Positions 53,580 to 61,133 are shown, counted from the first letter of the stretch. The stretch is DNA of 64,000 nt from Candidatus Bilamarchaeum dharawalense (GCA_902386555.1 CABMJJ010000011.1:1-64000), one strand, 5' to 3'. The notes: generated by a model from the sequence alone, not told the origin. Numbers and translations: made by a program.

Positions 53580-54221
53580 ATGGACAGAAAAATTGTTTTA
53601 CCAGGAGAGAAGATAGCAGATGGAAGGATAAATGCTCCAAACACATTCTCAGACGGTACTGCAACCTATGCAGCAGTTATAGGAATGATGGATGAGGAAA
53701 ACAGGTATGTACCTCTTGAAAACAGGTACAAACCAGTAGTCGGAGATGTGGTTGTTGGTATGGTAACCGATGTAAGACATGCAGGTTACGAAGTTGATCT
53801 AAATCTGCCAGAAGGCGGATTTATCCCAACAAGAGATATTAGACTCACCCTCCAATTGGGAGATTTTGTTATTTGTAAGATTAAATCAGTAAACGAAGTT
53901 GGCGATGTGGATCTTGGTGAAGTTAGAAGATTGCCAAAGGGTAAGATAATTGAATTCCCATCGGCCAAAGTACCAAGACTCATTGGACGAAAAAGCAGCA
54001 TGCTTAATCTTCTGAAGGATTATTCAGGAGGAGAGATTATGGTTGGCAACAACGGCTATGTTTGGATGAGCGAAAGATGTGACATGCCACTTTTGTTGAA
54101 AACCATAAAGGTAATTGAAAGAAAGGCACACAAATCTGGGCTCACAGATGAAATTGCAAATATGCTAAAACAGGAAAAAGGCGAAAGGCCTCAAACTGTA
54201 CAAGGTGAAGAATATGTCTGA
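53580..54221 (+). CDS. rrp4: Exosome RNA-binding subunit Rrp4
   Basis: Cap subunit of the RNA exosome. The N-terminal domain ('DRKIVLPGEKIADGRINAPN'), the S1 domain (~57-125, 'VVVGMVTDVRHAGYEVDLN') and the KH domain ('IEFPSAKVPRLIGRKSSMLN', with the GRKSSM loop) are in the usual order. 213 aa. The downstream rrp41 start overlaps its end by eight bases. Confidence 0.96.
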   Translation: MDRKIVLPGEKIADGRINAPNTFSDGTATYAAVIGMMDEENRYVPLENRYKPVVGDVVVGMVTDVRHAGYEVDLNLPEGGFIPTRDIRLTLQLGDFVICKIKSVNEVGDVDLGEVRRLPKGKIIEFPSAKVPRLIGRKSSMLNLLKDYSGGEIMVGNNGYVWMSERCDMPLLLKTIKVIERKAHKSGLTDEIANMLKQEKGERPQTVQGEEYV

Positions 54222-54960
54222 TAGTAAAGGCACAGTACCGCTGATGATTAACGGTAAAAGAACAGATGGTAGAGAAGTAGAGGATTTGAGAAATTTACGA
54301 ATCGAAGTTGGGATTATCCCGGAAGCAGATGGTTCCGCCTATGTTGAATGGGGAGGGAACAAAATAGTCTGCGGGGTCTATGGACCACGAGAATGTATTC
54401 CAAGACATGATGCAAGCCCCTATCATTCAATAGTAAAATGTAGGTATATGATGTCTCCTTTTGCTTCTCTGGAAGAACACAGCAGAAGCGGACCATCACG
54501 AAGAAGTACCGAGCTTTCTAAAGTAATTCGGGAAGTCTTTGAAAATGTTGTAATTGCAGAAAAATTTCCAAACACACAGATCGATATTTACATTGACGTG
54601 TTGCAGGCAGATGGAGGAACCAGAACAGCATCCATTACTGCAGCAACAGTTGCCTTGGCAAATGCAGGCATACCAATGAAGGACATGGTGGCTTCGGTTG
54701 CAGTTGGAAAAGCAGGGGATACGCTTGTTCTAGACTTGAACAAAGCAGAGGATAATTTCGGCCAATCTGATATGCCCATGGCAATGTCACAGAAAGACAA
54801 AAAATTGCTATTACTCCAGATGGATGGACTTCTCACAAAGGAAGAGGTAATCGAAATGGTGGGAATGGCCGAGAGAGGATGCGAAAAAGTCAATGCAATC
54901 CAAACCAGTGCCCTCAAAAGATTTTATGAGAAGGGCGAAGATGAAACAGTAAAGTGGTGA
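54214..54960 (+). CDS. rrp41: Exosome catalytic subunit Rrp41
   Basis: RNase PH-like phosphorolytic 3'-5' exonuclease. Conserved stretches are 'KRTDGREVEDLRNLRIEVG', 'GPSRRSTELSKVIREVFENV', 'IDVLQADGGTRTASITAA' and the catalytic 'KAEDNFGQSDMPMA'. Start ATG 54214 overlaps the rrp4 stop, with GGTG just upstream. 248 aa. It forms a hexamer with Rrp42. Confidence 0.96.
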   Translation: MSDSKGTVPLMINGKRTDGREVEDLRNLRIEVGIIPEADGSAYVEWGGNKIVCGVYGPRECIPRHDASPYHSIVKCRYMMSPFASLEEHSRSGPSRRSTELSKVIREVFENVVIAEKFPNTQIDIYIDVLQADGGTRTASITAATVALANAGIPMKDMVASVAVGKAGDTLVLDLNKAEDNFGQSDMPMAMSQKDKKLLLLQMDGLLTKEEVIEMVGMAERGCEKVNAIQTSALKRFYEKGEDETVKW

Positions 54961-54983
54961 AAAAATGCAAACTGCATTTTTTC
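54959..54983 (+). repeat. Hairpin between rrp41 and rrp42
   Basis: Perfect 11-bp stem (arm GAAAAAATGCA) with loop AAC, starting within the rrp41 stop codon and followed by a short A/T-rich gap containing a TATA-like stretch before rrp42. It may reduce read-through or mark a processing site in the exosome operon. Confidence 0.65.
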
Positions 54984-55020
54984 TGAATAAAAATGAAGAA
55001 ATTTTTATATGGTGATGATC

Positions 55021-55812
55021 ATGGGAGATGAAGTTAAAGACGTTATTATGGCCCAGATAAGAAGAGACGTACTAAATAATACACTAAGCAAAGGAGTTAG
55101 ATTTGACGGTAGAAAATTTGATGAATACCGGCCAATCGAAGTCCAGCGAGGACCGATAAAAACAGCAGAAGGTTCGGCAGTTGCAAAGATTGGCCAGACC
55201 ATGGTGCTTGTTGCAGCCAAATTCGATATTGTAAAACCATTTCCAGACCGACCAACTCAGGGTGTGATGGTTTCAAATGCAGAACTTTTGCCAACAGCTT
55301 CACCAACATTCGAATCTGGTCCTCCAGACGAATATTCAATTGAAGTGGCAAGAGTAGTTGACCGAGCTTTAAGAAGTGCCGAATGTGTTGACCTTAATTC
55401 ATTCTTTGTTGAAACCGATAAGGTTCTTGGGTTATACCTGGATATTTATGTGTTGAACCATGCAGGGAATTATACTGACACTGCCACATTGGCAGCAACA
55501 GCCGCATTGCTTGACACCAAAATACCAAAAGTAGAGAATGGAGCGATAATTAGAGGAGAATATGCAAAACCACTCAATCCAACCAAGCTTCCACTTACAA
55601 CTACCATGGTAAAGGTAGGTAACAATTGGCTTGTGGATCCTTCCAGAGATGAGGAAAGGGTTTTGGAAACCACACTCACCATTGGAACAACAGAGGAACA
55701 TGTCTGTGCGATGCAAAAAGGAAAGGGTGCGATAACCAAAGATGAACTCGTCGAGGCTATGGAGATAGCTTTTAAAAGAGGAGACGACATAAGAAAAATC
55801 CTTAAGGGGTAG
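55021..55812 (+). CDS. rrp42: Exosome subunit Rrp42
   Basis: Non-catalytic RNase PH-like partner of Rrp41. Recognised by 'VRFDGRKFDEYRPIEVQRGP', 'AEGSAVAKIGQTMVLVAAKF' and 'LDIYVLNHAGNYTDTATLAA'. Three in-frame Met codons lie at 55009, 55015 and 55021. The last is favoured because GGTGAT precedes it at proper spacing. 263 aa. Followed four bases later by L37Ae. Confidence 0.95.
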   Translation: MGDEVKDVIMAQIRRDVLNNTLSKGVRFDGRKFDEYRPIEVQRGPIKTAEGSAVAKIGQTMVLVAAKFDIVKPFPDRPTQGVMVSNAELLPTASPTFESGPPDEYSIEVARVVDRALRSAECVDLNSFFVETDKVLGLYLDIYVLNHAGNYTDTATLAATAALLDTKIPKVENGAIIRGEYAKPLNPTKLPLTTTMVKVGNNWLVDPSRDEERVLETTLTIGTTEEHVCAMQKGKGAITKDELVEAMEIAFKRGDDIRKILKG

Positions 55813-55816
55813 AAAT

Positions 55817-56053
55817 ATGTATACTGCAAAATATGGTGCTTCAATTAGAAAACTCGTGGATAAGGCAATTCTAGCAAAACGCACGAAGTACGAATGTCCA
55901 AAATGCCATAAGCTAAAGGTAGCCAGAAAAGGAAATGCTCTTTGGGCATGTAAATCCTGCGAGGCTGTCTTTGCCGGTGGCGCCTATTCATTCAAAAGCG
56001 AAGCTGGCGAAATAGCTGCAAGAATTATCAACGAATATTCAAAATCTTCTTGA
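55817..56053 (+). CDS. rpl37ae: Ribosomal protein L37Ae (eL43)
   Basis: Large-subunit zinc-ribbon protein, 78 aa. 'KYGASIRKLVDKAILAKRTK' is followed by CPKC and CKSC, so its zinc site is intact. It sits in the classic archaeal order Rrp42-L37Ae-RpoP-Brix-Pcc1-prefoldin beta. Confidence 0.96.
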   Translation: MYTAKYGASIRKLVDKAILAKRTKYECPKCHKLKVARKGNALWACKSCEAVFAGGAYSFKSEAGEIAARIINEYSKSS

Positions 56054-56066
56054 TTGGAGGGATTTC

Positions 56067-56198
56067 ATGGGAGAATATAAAGATCAAAAAAGTGGGGCAA
56101 ACATCTCAACAGGAGAAAAGTTTGCATTTCCAACTACAGGAGCAAAAATTCTACTCAAAGCACGCCCACCAATAGCAAAGGAAGTCAAGTCTGACTAA
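56067..56198 (+). CDS. rpoP: RNA polymerase subunit P (Rpb12-like) lacking its zinc cysteines
   Basis: 43 aa with a strong SD (GGAGG, seven bases before ATG), at exactly the rpoP position of archaeal gene order. The C-terminal half 'GAKILLKARPPIAKEVKSD' is the Rpb12/RpoP tail that docks in the polymerase. The N-terminal half aligns with the YKCxxCG...CPxCG zinc ribbon, but D6, S9, F21 and T24 stand where the four Cys belong. No Cys remains. The frame is intact, so it is probably expressed with a metal-free fold. Identity rests on the tail motif and gene order. Confidence 0.8.
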   Translation: MGEYKDQKSGANISTGEKFAFPTTGAKILLKARPPIAKEVKSD

Positions 56199-56236
56199 TT
56201 TTGAATCTTCCAGTAGATTCAAAACACAAGGATAAC

Positions 56237-56476
56237 ATGTACACTACCAGCAGATACGCGTCAACAGAAACAAGAGAACTAGCAAAGAAAATGGCCAAGG
56301 AAAAAGAAGAACCATACACAGCACGCGGAAAAAAAACAATAGATCAGCTGGTAGATTTTGCTAGAAGAAAAGGCGAAGAGAATATAACAGTGGTTGAAGA
56401 ACACGAGAAAAAACCAACAACCTTCGCGCTGATACAAATCGATGAACTCGGCCGATGGAAATGGAAACGGGGATAG
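56237..56476 (+). CDS. Short Brix-domain protein (Imp4-like N-terminal half)
   Basis: Ribosome-biogenesis family. 'MYTTSRYASTETRELAKKMA' and 'YTARGKKTIDQLVDFARRKG' match the start of the archaeal Brix/Imp4-like proteins, including the TTSR and RGKK motifs, and it lies at the family's usual place. It ends at 79 aa, about half the normal length, with the following gene overlapping its end. No continuation is seen in other frames. Start chosen by AAGGAT five bases upstream of the ATG. Confidence 0.72.
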   Translation: MYTTSRYASTETRELAKKMAKEKEEPYTARGKKTIDQLVDFARRKGEENITVVEEHEKKPTTFALIQIDELGRWKWKRG

Positions 56477-56706
56477 GCATAAAAGCAACGTGCTCGATGA
56501 AAATCGAGTTTCCTGATGAGAAATCTGCAGAAGCAGCAGAAAAGGCGATATCCCATGAAGGCGATGTTGGAAATCGATCCACAACAAGAATAACTAAAAA
56601 AGGAAAGGTATTAACACTAGACATAGATGCTCATGATGTGGTTGCTCTCAGGGCAACTGCAAATGCATGTCTCCGGGCATTGCAAGTTTTTGAGTCTTTA
56701 AAATAG
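56455..56706 (+). CDS. pcc1: KEOPS complex subunit Pcc1
   Basis: Dimerisation subunit of KEOPS, which makes N6-threonylcarbamoyladenosine at tRNA position 37. The family pattern is 'CSMKIEFPDEKSAEAAEKAI' followed by two strands and the final helix 'ALRATANACLRALQVFESL'. 83 aa from 56455; Met at 56461 is an alternative. It overlaps the end of the Brix gene by 22 bases and precedes prefoldin beta, as in other archaea. Confidence 0.88.
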   Translation: MEMETGIGIKATCSMKIEFPDEKSAEAAEKAISHEGDVGNRSTTRITKKGKVLTLDIDAHDVVALRATANACLRALQVFESLK

Positions 56707-56733
56707 TCCTCAAAGGACAAAAAAGGTGCGAAA

Positions 56734-57099
56734 ATGAAAAAAGAAGCCGAAGATTTGAACCGAGAACTGGTTGAATACGAAAATATGGAAAAACAATTGG
56801 AAGTTCTATTGATTCAAAAACACCAACTCCAAATGCAAATGAACGAGATTAAACATGCATTGGACGAATTGAAAAAAGCCAAGGGAGAGGTTTACCGCTC
56901 GGTTGGTTCAATCTTAATGCACACAACAAAAGAACAGGCTGAAACTGATCTTAAGGAAAGAGATGAACTTGTTGAAGTGAAATTGAATGCAATATCGAAA
57001 CAAGAGGAAAAACTTAGAAGCGTTGTTTTAGATACTCAAAAGAAACTTCAGGAGAAAATGAAAGGTTATGGAAAGAGCGGTGGCGGAGAAGGAGATTAG
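56734..57099 (+). CDS. pfdB: Prefoldin subunit beta
   Basis: Jellyfish-shaped chaperone subunit that hands unfolded proteins to the thermosome. Two long coiled-coil helices flank a beta hairpin ('AKGEVYRSVGSILMHTTKEQ'). 121 aa with a Gly-rich end. SD AGGTG precedes the ATG. Its last 32 bases overlap the DHH gene. Confidence 0.94.
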   Translation: MKKEAEDLNRELVEYENMEKQLEVLLIQKHQLQMQMNEIKHALDELKKAKGEVYRSVGSILMHTTKEQAETDLKERDELVEVKLNAISKQEEKLRSVVLDTQKKLQEKMKGYGKSGGGEGD

Positions 57100-58003
57100 A
57101 TCTTTAGCCAAATATAAAAAAATAGCAATTGCAACCCATAGCCGTGCTGACGTAGATGGCCTTTCTGCTGCCTATGCCTTAACTAAAGTGTATCCGAATT
57201 CTGTGATCTGTAGTTCAGAAGAACCAGGTGAAGGAGCAAAGATGCTGGCAGCTAGGCTTGGGATAAAAGTAGAAGATATTTCTAATTTGAAAAAGAGTGA
57301 TTTTGATGGCCTGGTTGTTGTGGATACCAGTGCGTACACACTTTTACCTGAAGCTAAAGGATGGAAAATTCTAATGATAATTGACCACCACAGAGCAGAG
57401 GGCAGAGACATGCAAAGCGACATCCAGATAGTTGATGTTGAATCACCATCCACCGCCGAGATTATTGCCAATATTCTACCAGAGATGGACAGGGAAACTG
57501 CATTCGCATTGTCAGTAGGAATCATTGCCGATGGTGCACGTTTCAAGTCAGCAAGAACACAGACCTTTGAAACCCTGGCGAAATTGATGACCATAGCCAA
57601 TGCAAACTATTCTGAATTGCTTGCCATCGCAGAACCAGATCCAAAGGATGAGGCAAAAATTGCCATACTTACTGCGATGAAAAGATTGAATTTTATTTAC
57701 ATTGGGGGTTATGTTGTTGCAACCACAGAAGTTGGAAGCAACGAAAGCGATGCAGCTTCGTTAATAGCAGAAGCTGCAGATGTTGTTTTTGTAGCTAAAT
57801 GGAAGGATAGGGAGAAAGAAACTAGAATATCCGCCAGAGCCAGAGCAAGTGTTAAGATTCCGCTAAATGAAGTTATGGATGAAGTTGCAAAAGAACTAGG
57901 TGGAGCAGGTGGAGGGCATAAAAAAGCAGCTGGAGCTGCACTCAAATGTCACACCGATGAAGCTCTCAAAACATGCATTGACATTTTCTCAAAAAAAGTT
58001 TAG
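57068..58003 (+). CDS. DHH-family phosphoesterase (NrnA-like)
   Basis: 311 aa. The DHH domain has 'IATHSRADVDGLSAAYAL', 'VVVDTSA' and 'MIIDHHRAEGRD'; the DHHA1 domain ends with 'LGGAGGGHKKAAGAAL'. Length and layout fit the NrnA-like group acting on short oligoribonucleotides or cyclic-dinucleotide products. Its position directly after the exosome/prefoldin run suggests it clears nano-RNAs made by the exosome (inference). It overlaps pfdB by 32 bases and the end of purA by four. Confidence 0.9.
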   Translation: MERAVAEKEIRSLAKYKKIAIATHSRADVDGLSAAYALTKVYPNSVICSSEEPGEGAKMLAARLGIKVEDISNLKKSDFDGLVVVDTSAYTLLPEAKGWKILMIIDHHRAEGRDMQSDIQIVDVESPSTAEIIANILPEMDRETAFALSVGIIADGARFKSARTQTFETLAKLMTIANANYSELLAIAEPDPKDEAKIAILTAMKRLNFIYIGGYVVATTEVGSNESDAASLIAEAADVVFVAKWKDREKETRISARARASVKIPLNEVMDEVAKELGGAGGGHKKAAGAALKCHTDEALKTCIDIFSKKV

Positions 58004-59277
58004 AAAATAATTGTTTGTTCTCTTCCAGGACCATAGGAAAGTATTGCTACTTTTGCCTTTAATTCTCTTTTAATGAAATTAACATATTGCTGACAGGGTT
58101 CTGGTATTTTTTTGTTTTGCTTGGCTTCTTCCCATTCATCATTGGTGATGATCCAACCTTTGAATGTTTTGTATATTGGTTTAACACTGGCAAGGGAATC
58201 AATATCGCTTGGGAATTCAGTTGTTTTTTTGCCATCTATTTCATAGGCAACGCAAACTTTTAACTGATCAAAACCATTTAGAACGTCGATTTTTGTGATT
58301 ACAAGATCAGTGGTTCCGTTTAGCATGGCGGTGTATTTTAGTGCAACCATGTCCAGCCAGCCACATCTTCTTGGCCTGCCGGTTGTGGTACCAAATTCAC
58401 CACCTTTCTGACGTAATTTTTCACCAATTTCATCACTGAGTTCAGTGGGAAATGGACCACCGCCAACTCGGGTGGTATAGGCTTTAATAATACCAAAAAT
58501 TTTGTTGATTTTTGTTGGTGGGATCCCAGATCCACTGGATGCACTACCAGAGACAGTGTTTGATGATGTAACATAGGGATAGGTACCATGGTCGATATCA
58601 AGTAAAGTCCCCTGAGCACCTTCCAGAAGGATGTTCTTTTTCTCTTTAACTGCTTGGTTAAGAAGGTAGGGTGCATTGACAACTCGTTGTTTTATCTTCT
58701 GACCGAATTCAAAAAGACTGTTGATAATTTGGGCAGAGTTTAGGTCAGAATCTTGACCTGAATAAATTTTAATAAGGGATTTTTTCAGACCAAGAATTTT
58801 GTTGACCCTAGTTTCAAGTTTTTGTCTATCGAGAAGATCAACAATACGAATGGCAGTGGTTCTTGCAGCCTTGTCGCAGTAGGTTGGACCGATTCCTCGT
58901 TTTGTTGTTCCGATTTCGTTTTTGCTGTCCTCGATGCCATCAAGCAACTTGTGCCACGATAAAATAACATGAGCCCTATCACTGATGAATAAATTGCTCA
59001 ATGAAAATCCAGCTGACTCGACTTCGTTAATCTCTTTCAAGAGGCTATCTGGATTTATCACAACCCCATTGCCGATTACCTTGATTTTTTCTGGGTAGAA
59101 AACTCCCGAGGGGATTAGATGCAAACCGAATTTTTTATCTCCAACTTTTATGGTGTGACCAGCATTATCACCACCATTGAACCTAACGATATAGTCATAG
59201 GCACTAGCTAAAAGATCAACAATCTTACCCTTACCTTCGTCTCCCCACTGCATCCCAACTATAACTGAAACTGGCAT
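58000..59277 (-). CDS. purA: Adenylosuccinate synthetase
   Basis: Makes adenylosuccinate from IMP, aspartate and GTP in AMP synthesis. Opening 'VIVGMQWGDEGKGKIVD' holds the GTP loop; 'FNGGDNAGHTI', 'GTTKRGIGPTYCDKAARTTA', 'LLEGAQGTLLDIDHGTYPYV' and 'TTTGRPRRCGWLD' follow. Starting at 59277 (425 aa) it is complete. The upstream TTG start adds five unlikely residues. SD GGTG lies nine bases before the ATG. Confidence 0.97.
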   Translation of the reverse strand: MPVSVIVGMQWGDEGKGKIVDLLASAYDYIVRFNGGDNAGHTIKVGDKKFGLHLIPSGVFYPEKIKVIGNGVVINPDSLLKEINEVESAGFSLSNLFISDRAHVILSWHKLLDGIEDSKNEIGTTKRGIGPTYCDKAARTTAIRIVDLLDRQKLETRVNKILGLKKSLIKIYSGQDSDLNSAQIINSLFEFGQKIKQRVVNAPYLLNQAVKEKKNILLEGAQGTLLDIDHGTYPYVTSSNTVSGSASSGSGIPPTKINKIFGIIKAYTTRVGGGPFPTELSDEIGEKLRQKGGEFGTTTGRPRRCGWLDMVALKYTAMLNGTTDLVITKIDVLNGFDQLKVCVAYEIDGKKTTEFPSDIDSLASVKPIYKTFKGWIITNDEWEEAKQNKKIPEPCQQYVNFIKRELKAKVAILSYGPGREQTIIF

Positions 59278-59311
59278 AGGTGTACACCACAAGTATTAAA
59301 TTTATTGAGAA

Positions 59312-59704
59312 TTACTTTAGAGCTTTCAGAGCAGCCTCATTGTCTGCTGTTCCGAAAAGAACATAGGACAATGTTGGGGTCATGGCAACTGAAAATGCAT
59401 AAACAAGGTTAATGCCATTGGACGAGATTCTACCTGCGGCTTCAGCCATGGTACCGGGTTTATTGGCAAGTGTGATGAGAACTACTTCTTTTTCAACAGC
59501 CTTTAACCCAAGCTCCTTAAGTTTTTTTCTTGCTTTTGGAACATCTAATTTTTCAATAACAAGATGAGTGTTTATTTCGCGATCTTCGGGTGGCATAAGA
59601 ATGGTCTTAACGCCCTCGGCTTCCAAAGCTTTAGCAACAGTAGAGACTTCTTTAAAATTTGGTTTTTCCAAGAACAGTTCAACTACAAGTCTGTTTGCAT
59701 CCAT
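59312..59704 (-). CDS. ACT-domain protein
   Basis: 130 aa from the ATG at 59704, preceded by AGGTGA. The C-terminal part 'VVLITLANKPGTMAEAAGRI' and 'NGINLVYAFSVAMTPTLSYV' is an ACT domain; the N-terminal half is a second, degenerate ACT-like unit. It probably binds an amino acid and regulates a partner enzyme, possibly purA just downstream (35 bases). A TATA box lies ~25 bases before the start. Confidence 0.85.
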   Translation of the reverse strand: MDANRLVVELFLEKPNFKEVSTVAKALEAEGVKTILMPPEDREINTHLVIEKLDVPKARKKLKELGLKAVEKEVVLITLANKPGTMAEAAGRISSNGINLVYAFSVAMTPTLSYVLFGTADNEAALKALK

Positions 59705-59746
59705 ATACTCACCTTCTAAATGTAACAGTGATATATAAAAATCCAT

Positions 59747-59929
59747 TTGATTTTAAATATTGCCTAATTTTTTAAATTTGCGGAGCCATATAATATTGTT
59801 TCTAAAACAGATTTCGCCAAGCTCGCTCATTCATCCCCCAAGAAGAATGAATAGCTCCGAATTCTGTGGAAATTTTTTCCTTGAAGGGGCTACCGCCCCT
59901 TCGGAACCCCGTAACGGGAGATAGGTGGT
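59747..59929 (+). promoter_or_regulatory. Leader region of uppP with hairpins
   Basis: No gene seen. It contains TATA-like blocks near 59755-59795, a hairpin with arms GAAGGGGC and GCCCCTTC (59883-59902) and a smaller one CCCG/CGGG (59908-59918), just before SD GGAG. Another repeat, ATTCAT/ATGAAT, sits near 59830-59850. The structured leader suggests post-transcriptional control or a processed terminator. Confidence 0.45.
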
Positions 59930-60703
59930 ATGGACTTTATTCAGGCGATTATTCTTGGTATTATTCAGGGCATAGCAGAATGGCTGCCGGTTAGTTCTAA
60001 GGCAATGGTTGCATTGGCAGGAAAATTTCTATTTGGTATGAGCTATCAGGATGCATTGAGTACTGCAATATTTTTACACACTGGAACGCTCCTTGCTGCC
60101 ATTGTTTATTTTAGAAAAGAAATTTTTGAAATAGCCCAAAGTGTTTTCAAGAACAAAGATAGGAAATTGTTGGTTTTCCTGATTATAACCACAGCCATAA
60201 CTGGCCTGATGGGCCTTCCTCTGATGTTCGTTGCATTGAATTTTGAATTTCCAGAATTTCTATTTACTATTGTAATTGGCCTGTTTCTGATTGGAATTGC
60301 ATTGTTGCACAAAAACAGAAAGGAGAGCAGCGGAGCCCAATTAACTCCTAAAAAAGCCTTGGTTGCAGGTTTTGCCCAAGGTCTTGCAGCAATTCCTGGA
60401 GTTAGTCGATCGGGGATAACTCTGGCTGCGTTACTGAGTGAAAAATTTGATCTGGAAGAATCACTGAAAATCAGTTTTTTGATGAGTATTCCTGCTGTTT
60501 TTGGTGTTGAACTGGCTTTACCATTGATAAAAGGAAACTTTGTTGTTTCCAGTGATTTAATTGCTGGGAGTTTGGTTGCTGCCATTGTTGGTTTTATTAC
60601 AATTGATGCCTTGCTGAAAATTGCAAAACAAAAAAACTTTTATAAAATAATTTTTGGCCTTGGAATTTTGATTGTAATTTTAGGATTAGGATTACTTTTC
60701 TAA
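59930..60703 (+). CDS. uppP: UppP/BacA-family polyprenyl-diphosphatase
   Basis: Integral membrane enzyme removing a phosphate from polyprenyl diphosphate so the lipid carrier can be reused. Catalytic motifs 'EWLPVSSK' (~residues 18-25) and 'PGVSRSG' (~154-160) are intact, in a 257-aa protein with about eight helices. In archaea the carrier is dolichol-like and serves glycan attachment, for example to the S-layer protein here (inference). Its end overlaps the next gene, tail to tail, by 12 bases. Confidence 0.95.
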   Translation: MDFIQAIILGIIQGIAEWLPVSSKAMVALAGKFLFGMSYQDALSTAIFLHTGTLLAAIVYFRKEIFEIAQSVFKNKDRKLLVFLIITTAITGLMGLPLMFVALNFEFPEFLFTIVIGLFLIGIALLHKNRKESSGAQLTPKKALVAGFAQGLAAIPGVSRSGITLAALLSEKFDLEESLKISFLMSIPAVFGVELALPLIKGNFVVSSDLIAGSLVAAIVGFITIDALLKIAKQKNFYKIIFGLGILIVILGLGLLF

Positions 60704-60910
60704 TTGTTTTTTAAGATTGGATATTAGTTGAGAAAAGGTTAAACCTTTTTTCTGCAGAGAGAGTGCTTCTTCGTAGTGCTTTTTACAGAACCAGGCTGCA
60801 TAAAGCCCCATTGGTGCGTCTGGGCTTGATTCGTAAAGTGCCCATCCGTCAGTTGAACTTTCAAATTCTTTTTCGCAGGCTCTGCAAATCCAAACTTTTG
60901 GTGGTATCAT
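60692..60910 (-). CDS. Small zinc-finger-like protein
   Basis: 72 aa from the ATG at 60910: 'MIPPKVWICRACEKEF' with CRAC, later CKKH, giving a possible C2-C-H zinc site. The frame extends upstream to 60958, but that part is the 3' end of the tRNA-Ser gene and its T-run, so it is rejected. Function unknown. It converges on uppP with a 12-base overlap. Confidence 0.68.
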   Translation of the reverse strand: MIPPKVWICRACEKEFESSTDGWALYESSPDAPMGLYAAWFCKKHYEEALSLQKKGLTFSQLISNLKKQLEK

Positions 60911-60945
60911 GTTTTCACTTTTTAGAAAAAACGCTGAGGGCAGGA

Positions 60946-61004
60946 TTGTCAGTACCATTTTAGCACGCCCGTTTTTGGGCGTACCTTTTTACTAAAAAGG
61001 TACA
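60946..61004 (-). other. 59-nt T-loop intron of tRNA-Ser
   Basis: A bulge-helix-bulge can be drawn: outer helix GCAGG/CCTGC (the T stem), central TTCA/TGAC (three of four pairs), 3-base bulges AA^T on both sides, inner helix GTACC/GGTAC. Cutting after the second bulge base joins TTCAAA to TCCTGC exactly, i.e. between positions 59 and 60. The intron also contains a perfect 10-bp hairpin (arm GTACCTTTTT on the plus strand, loop ACT, 60981-61003), which competes for GTACC, and a second stem ACGCCC/GGGCGT. Confidence 0.82.
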
Positions 61005-61058
61005 TTTGAACCTGCGATCCCGAAGGGACCGGTTTTCAAGACCGGCGCACTACCAGGT

Positions 61059-61092
61059 TTCGCGCCTTGCGCGAATATAACGTTCAAGGCTT
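61059..61092 (-). other. ~34-nt D-loop intron of tRNA-Ser
   Basis: The inner helix GCCTTG/CAAGGC and central helix TCGC/GCGA can form around bulges ATAAA and AA, a relaxed splicing motif. Flanking AAA repeats leave the exact ends ambiguous by up to two bases. A perfect 7-bp hairpin (TTCGCGC on the plus strand, loop CTT, 61059-61075) occupies half the intron and excludes the inner helix. Confidence 0.72.
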
Positions 61093-61133
61093 TATGCGAC
61101 CTCAGCACGAACGAAGTGAGTTATGAGGGCTGG

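Larger units (their letters stand above)
60932..61106 (-). tRNA. tRNA-Ser(TGA) with two non-canonical introns
   Basis: Acceptor GCTGAGG (61106-61100) pairs perfectly with CCTCAGC (60939-60933); G73 is 60932, followed by a T-run. D stem GCAT/GTGC, anticodon stem CCGGT/ACCGG with loop CTTGAAA (anticodon TGA, 61038-61036), a 13-base variable arm TCCCTTCGGGATC and T stem GCAGG/CCTGC are all present. The D-loop is interrupted by about 34 bases and the T-loop by 59. Removing both gives an 82-nt class II tRNA-Ser with A14, G18G19 and TTCAAAT loop in place. The anticodon loop has no intron. Confidence 0.9.

Noticed and set aside
60911-60958. N-terminal extension of the small zinc-finger gene to 60958.
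   Set aside because: These bases are the 3' part of tRNA-Ser and its T-run; the ATG at 60910 starts directly after.
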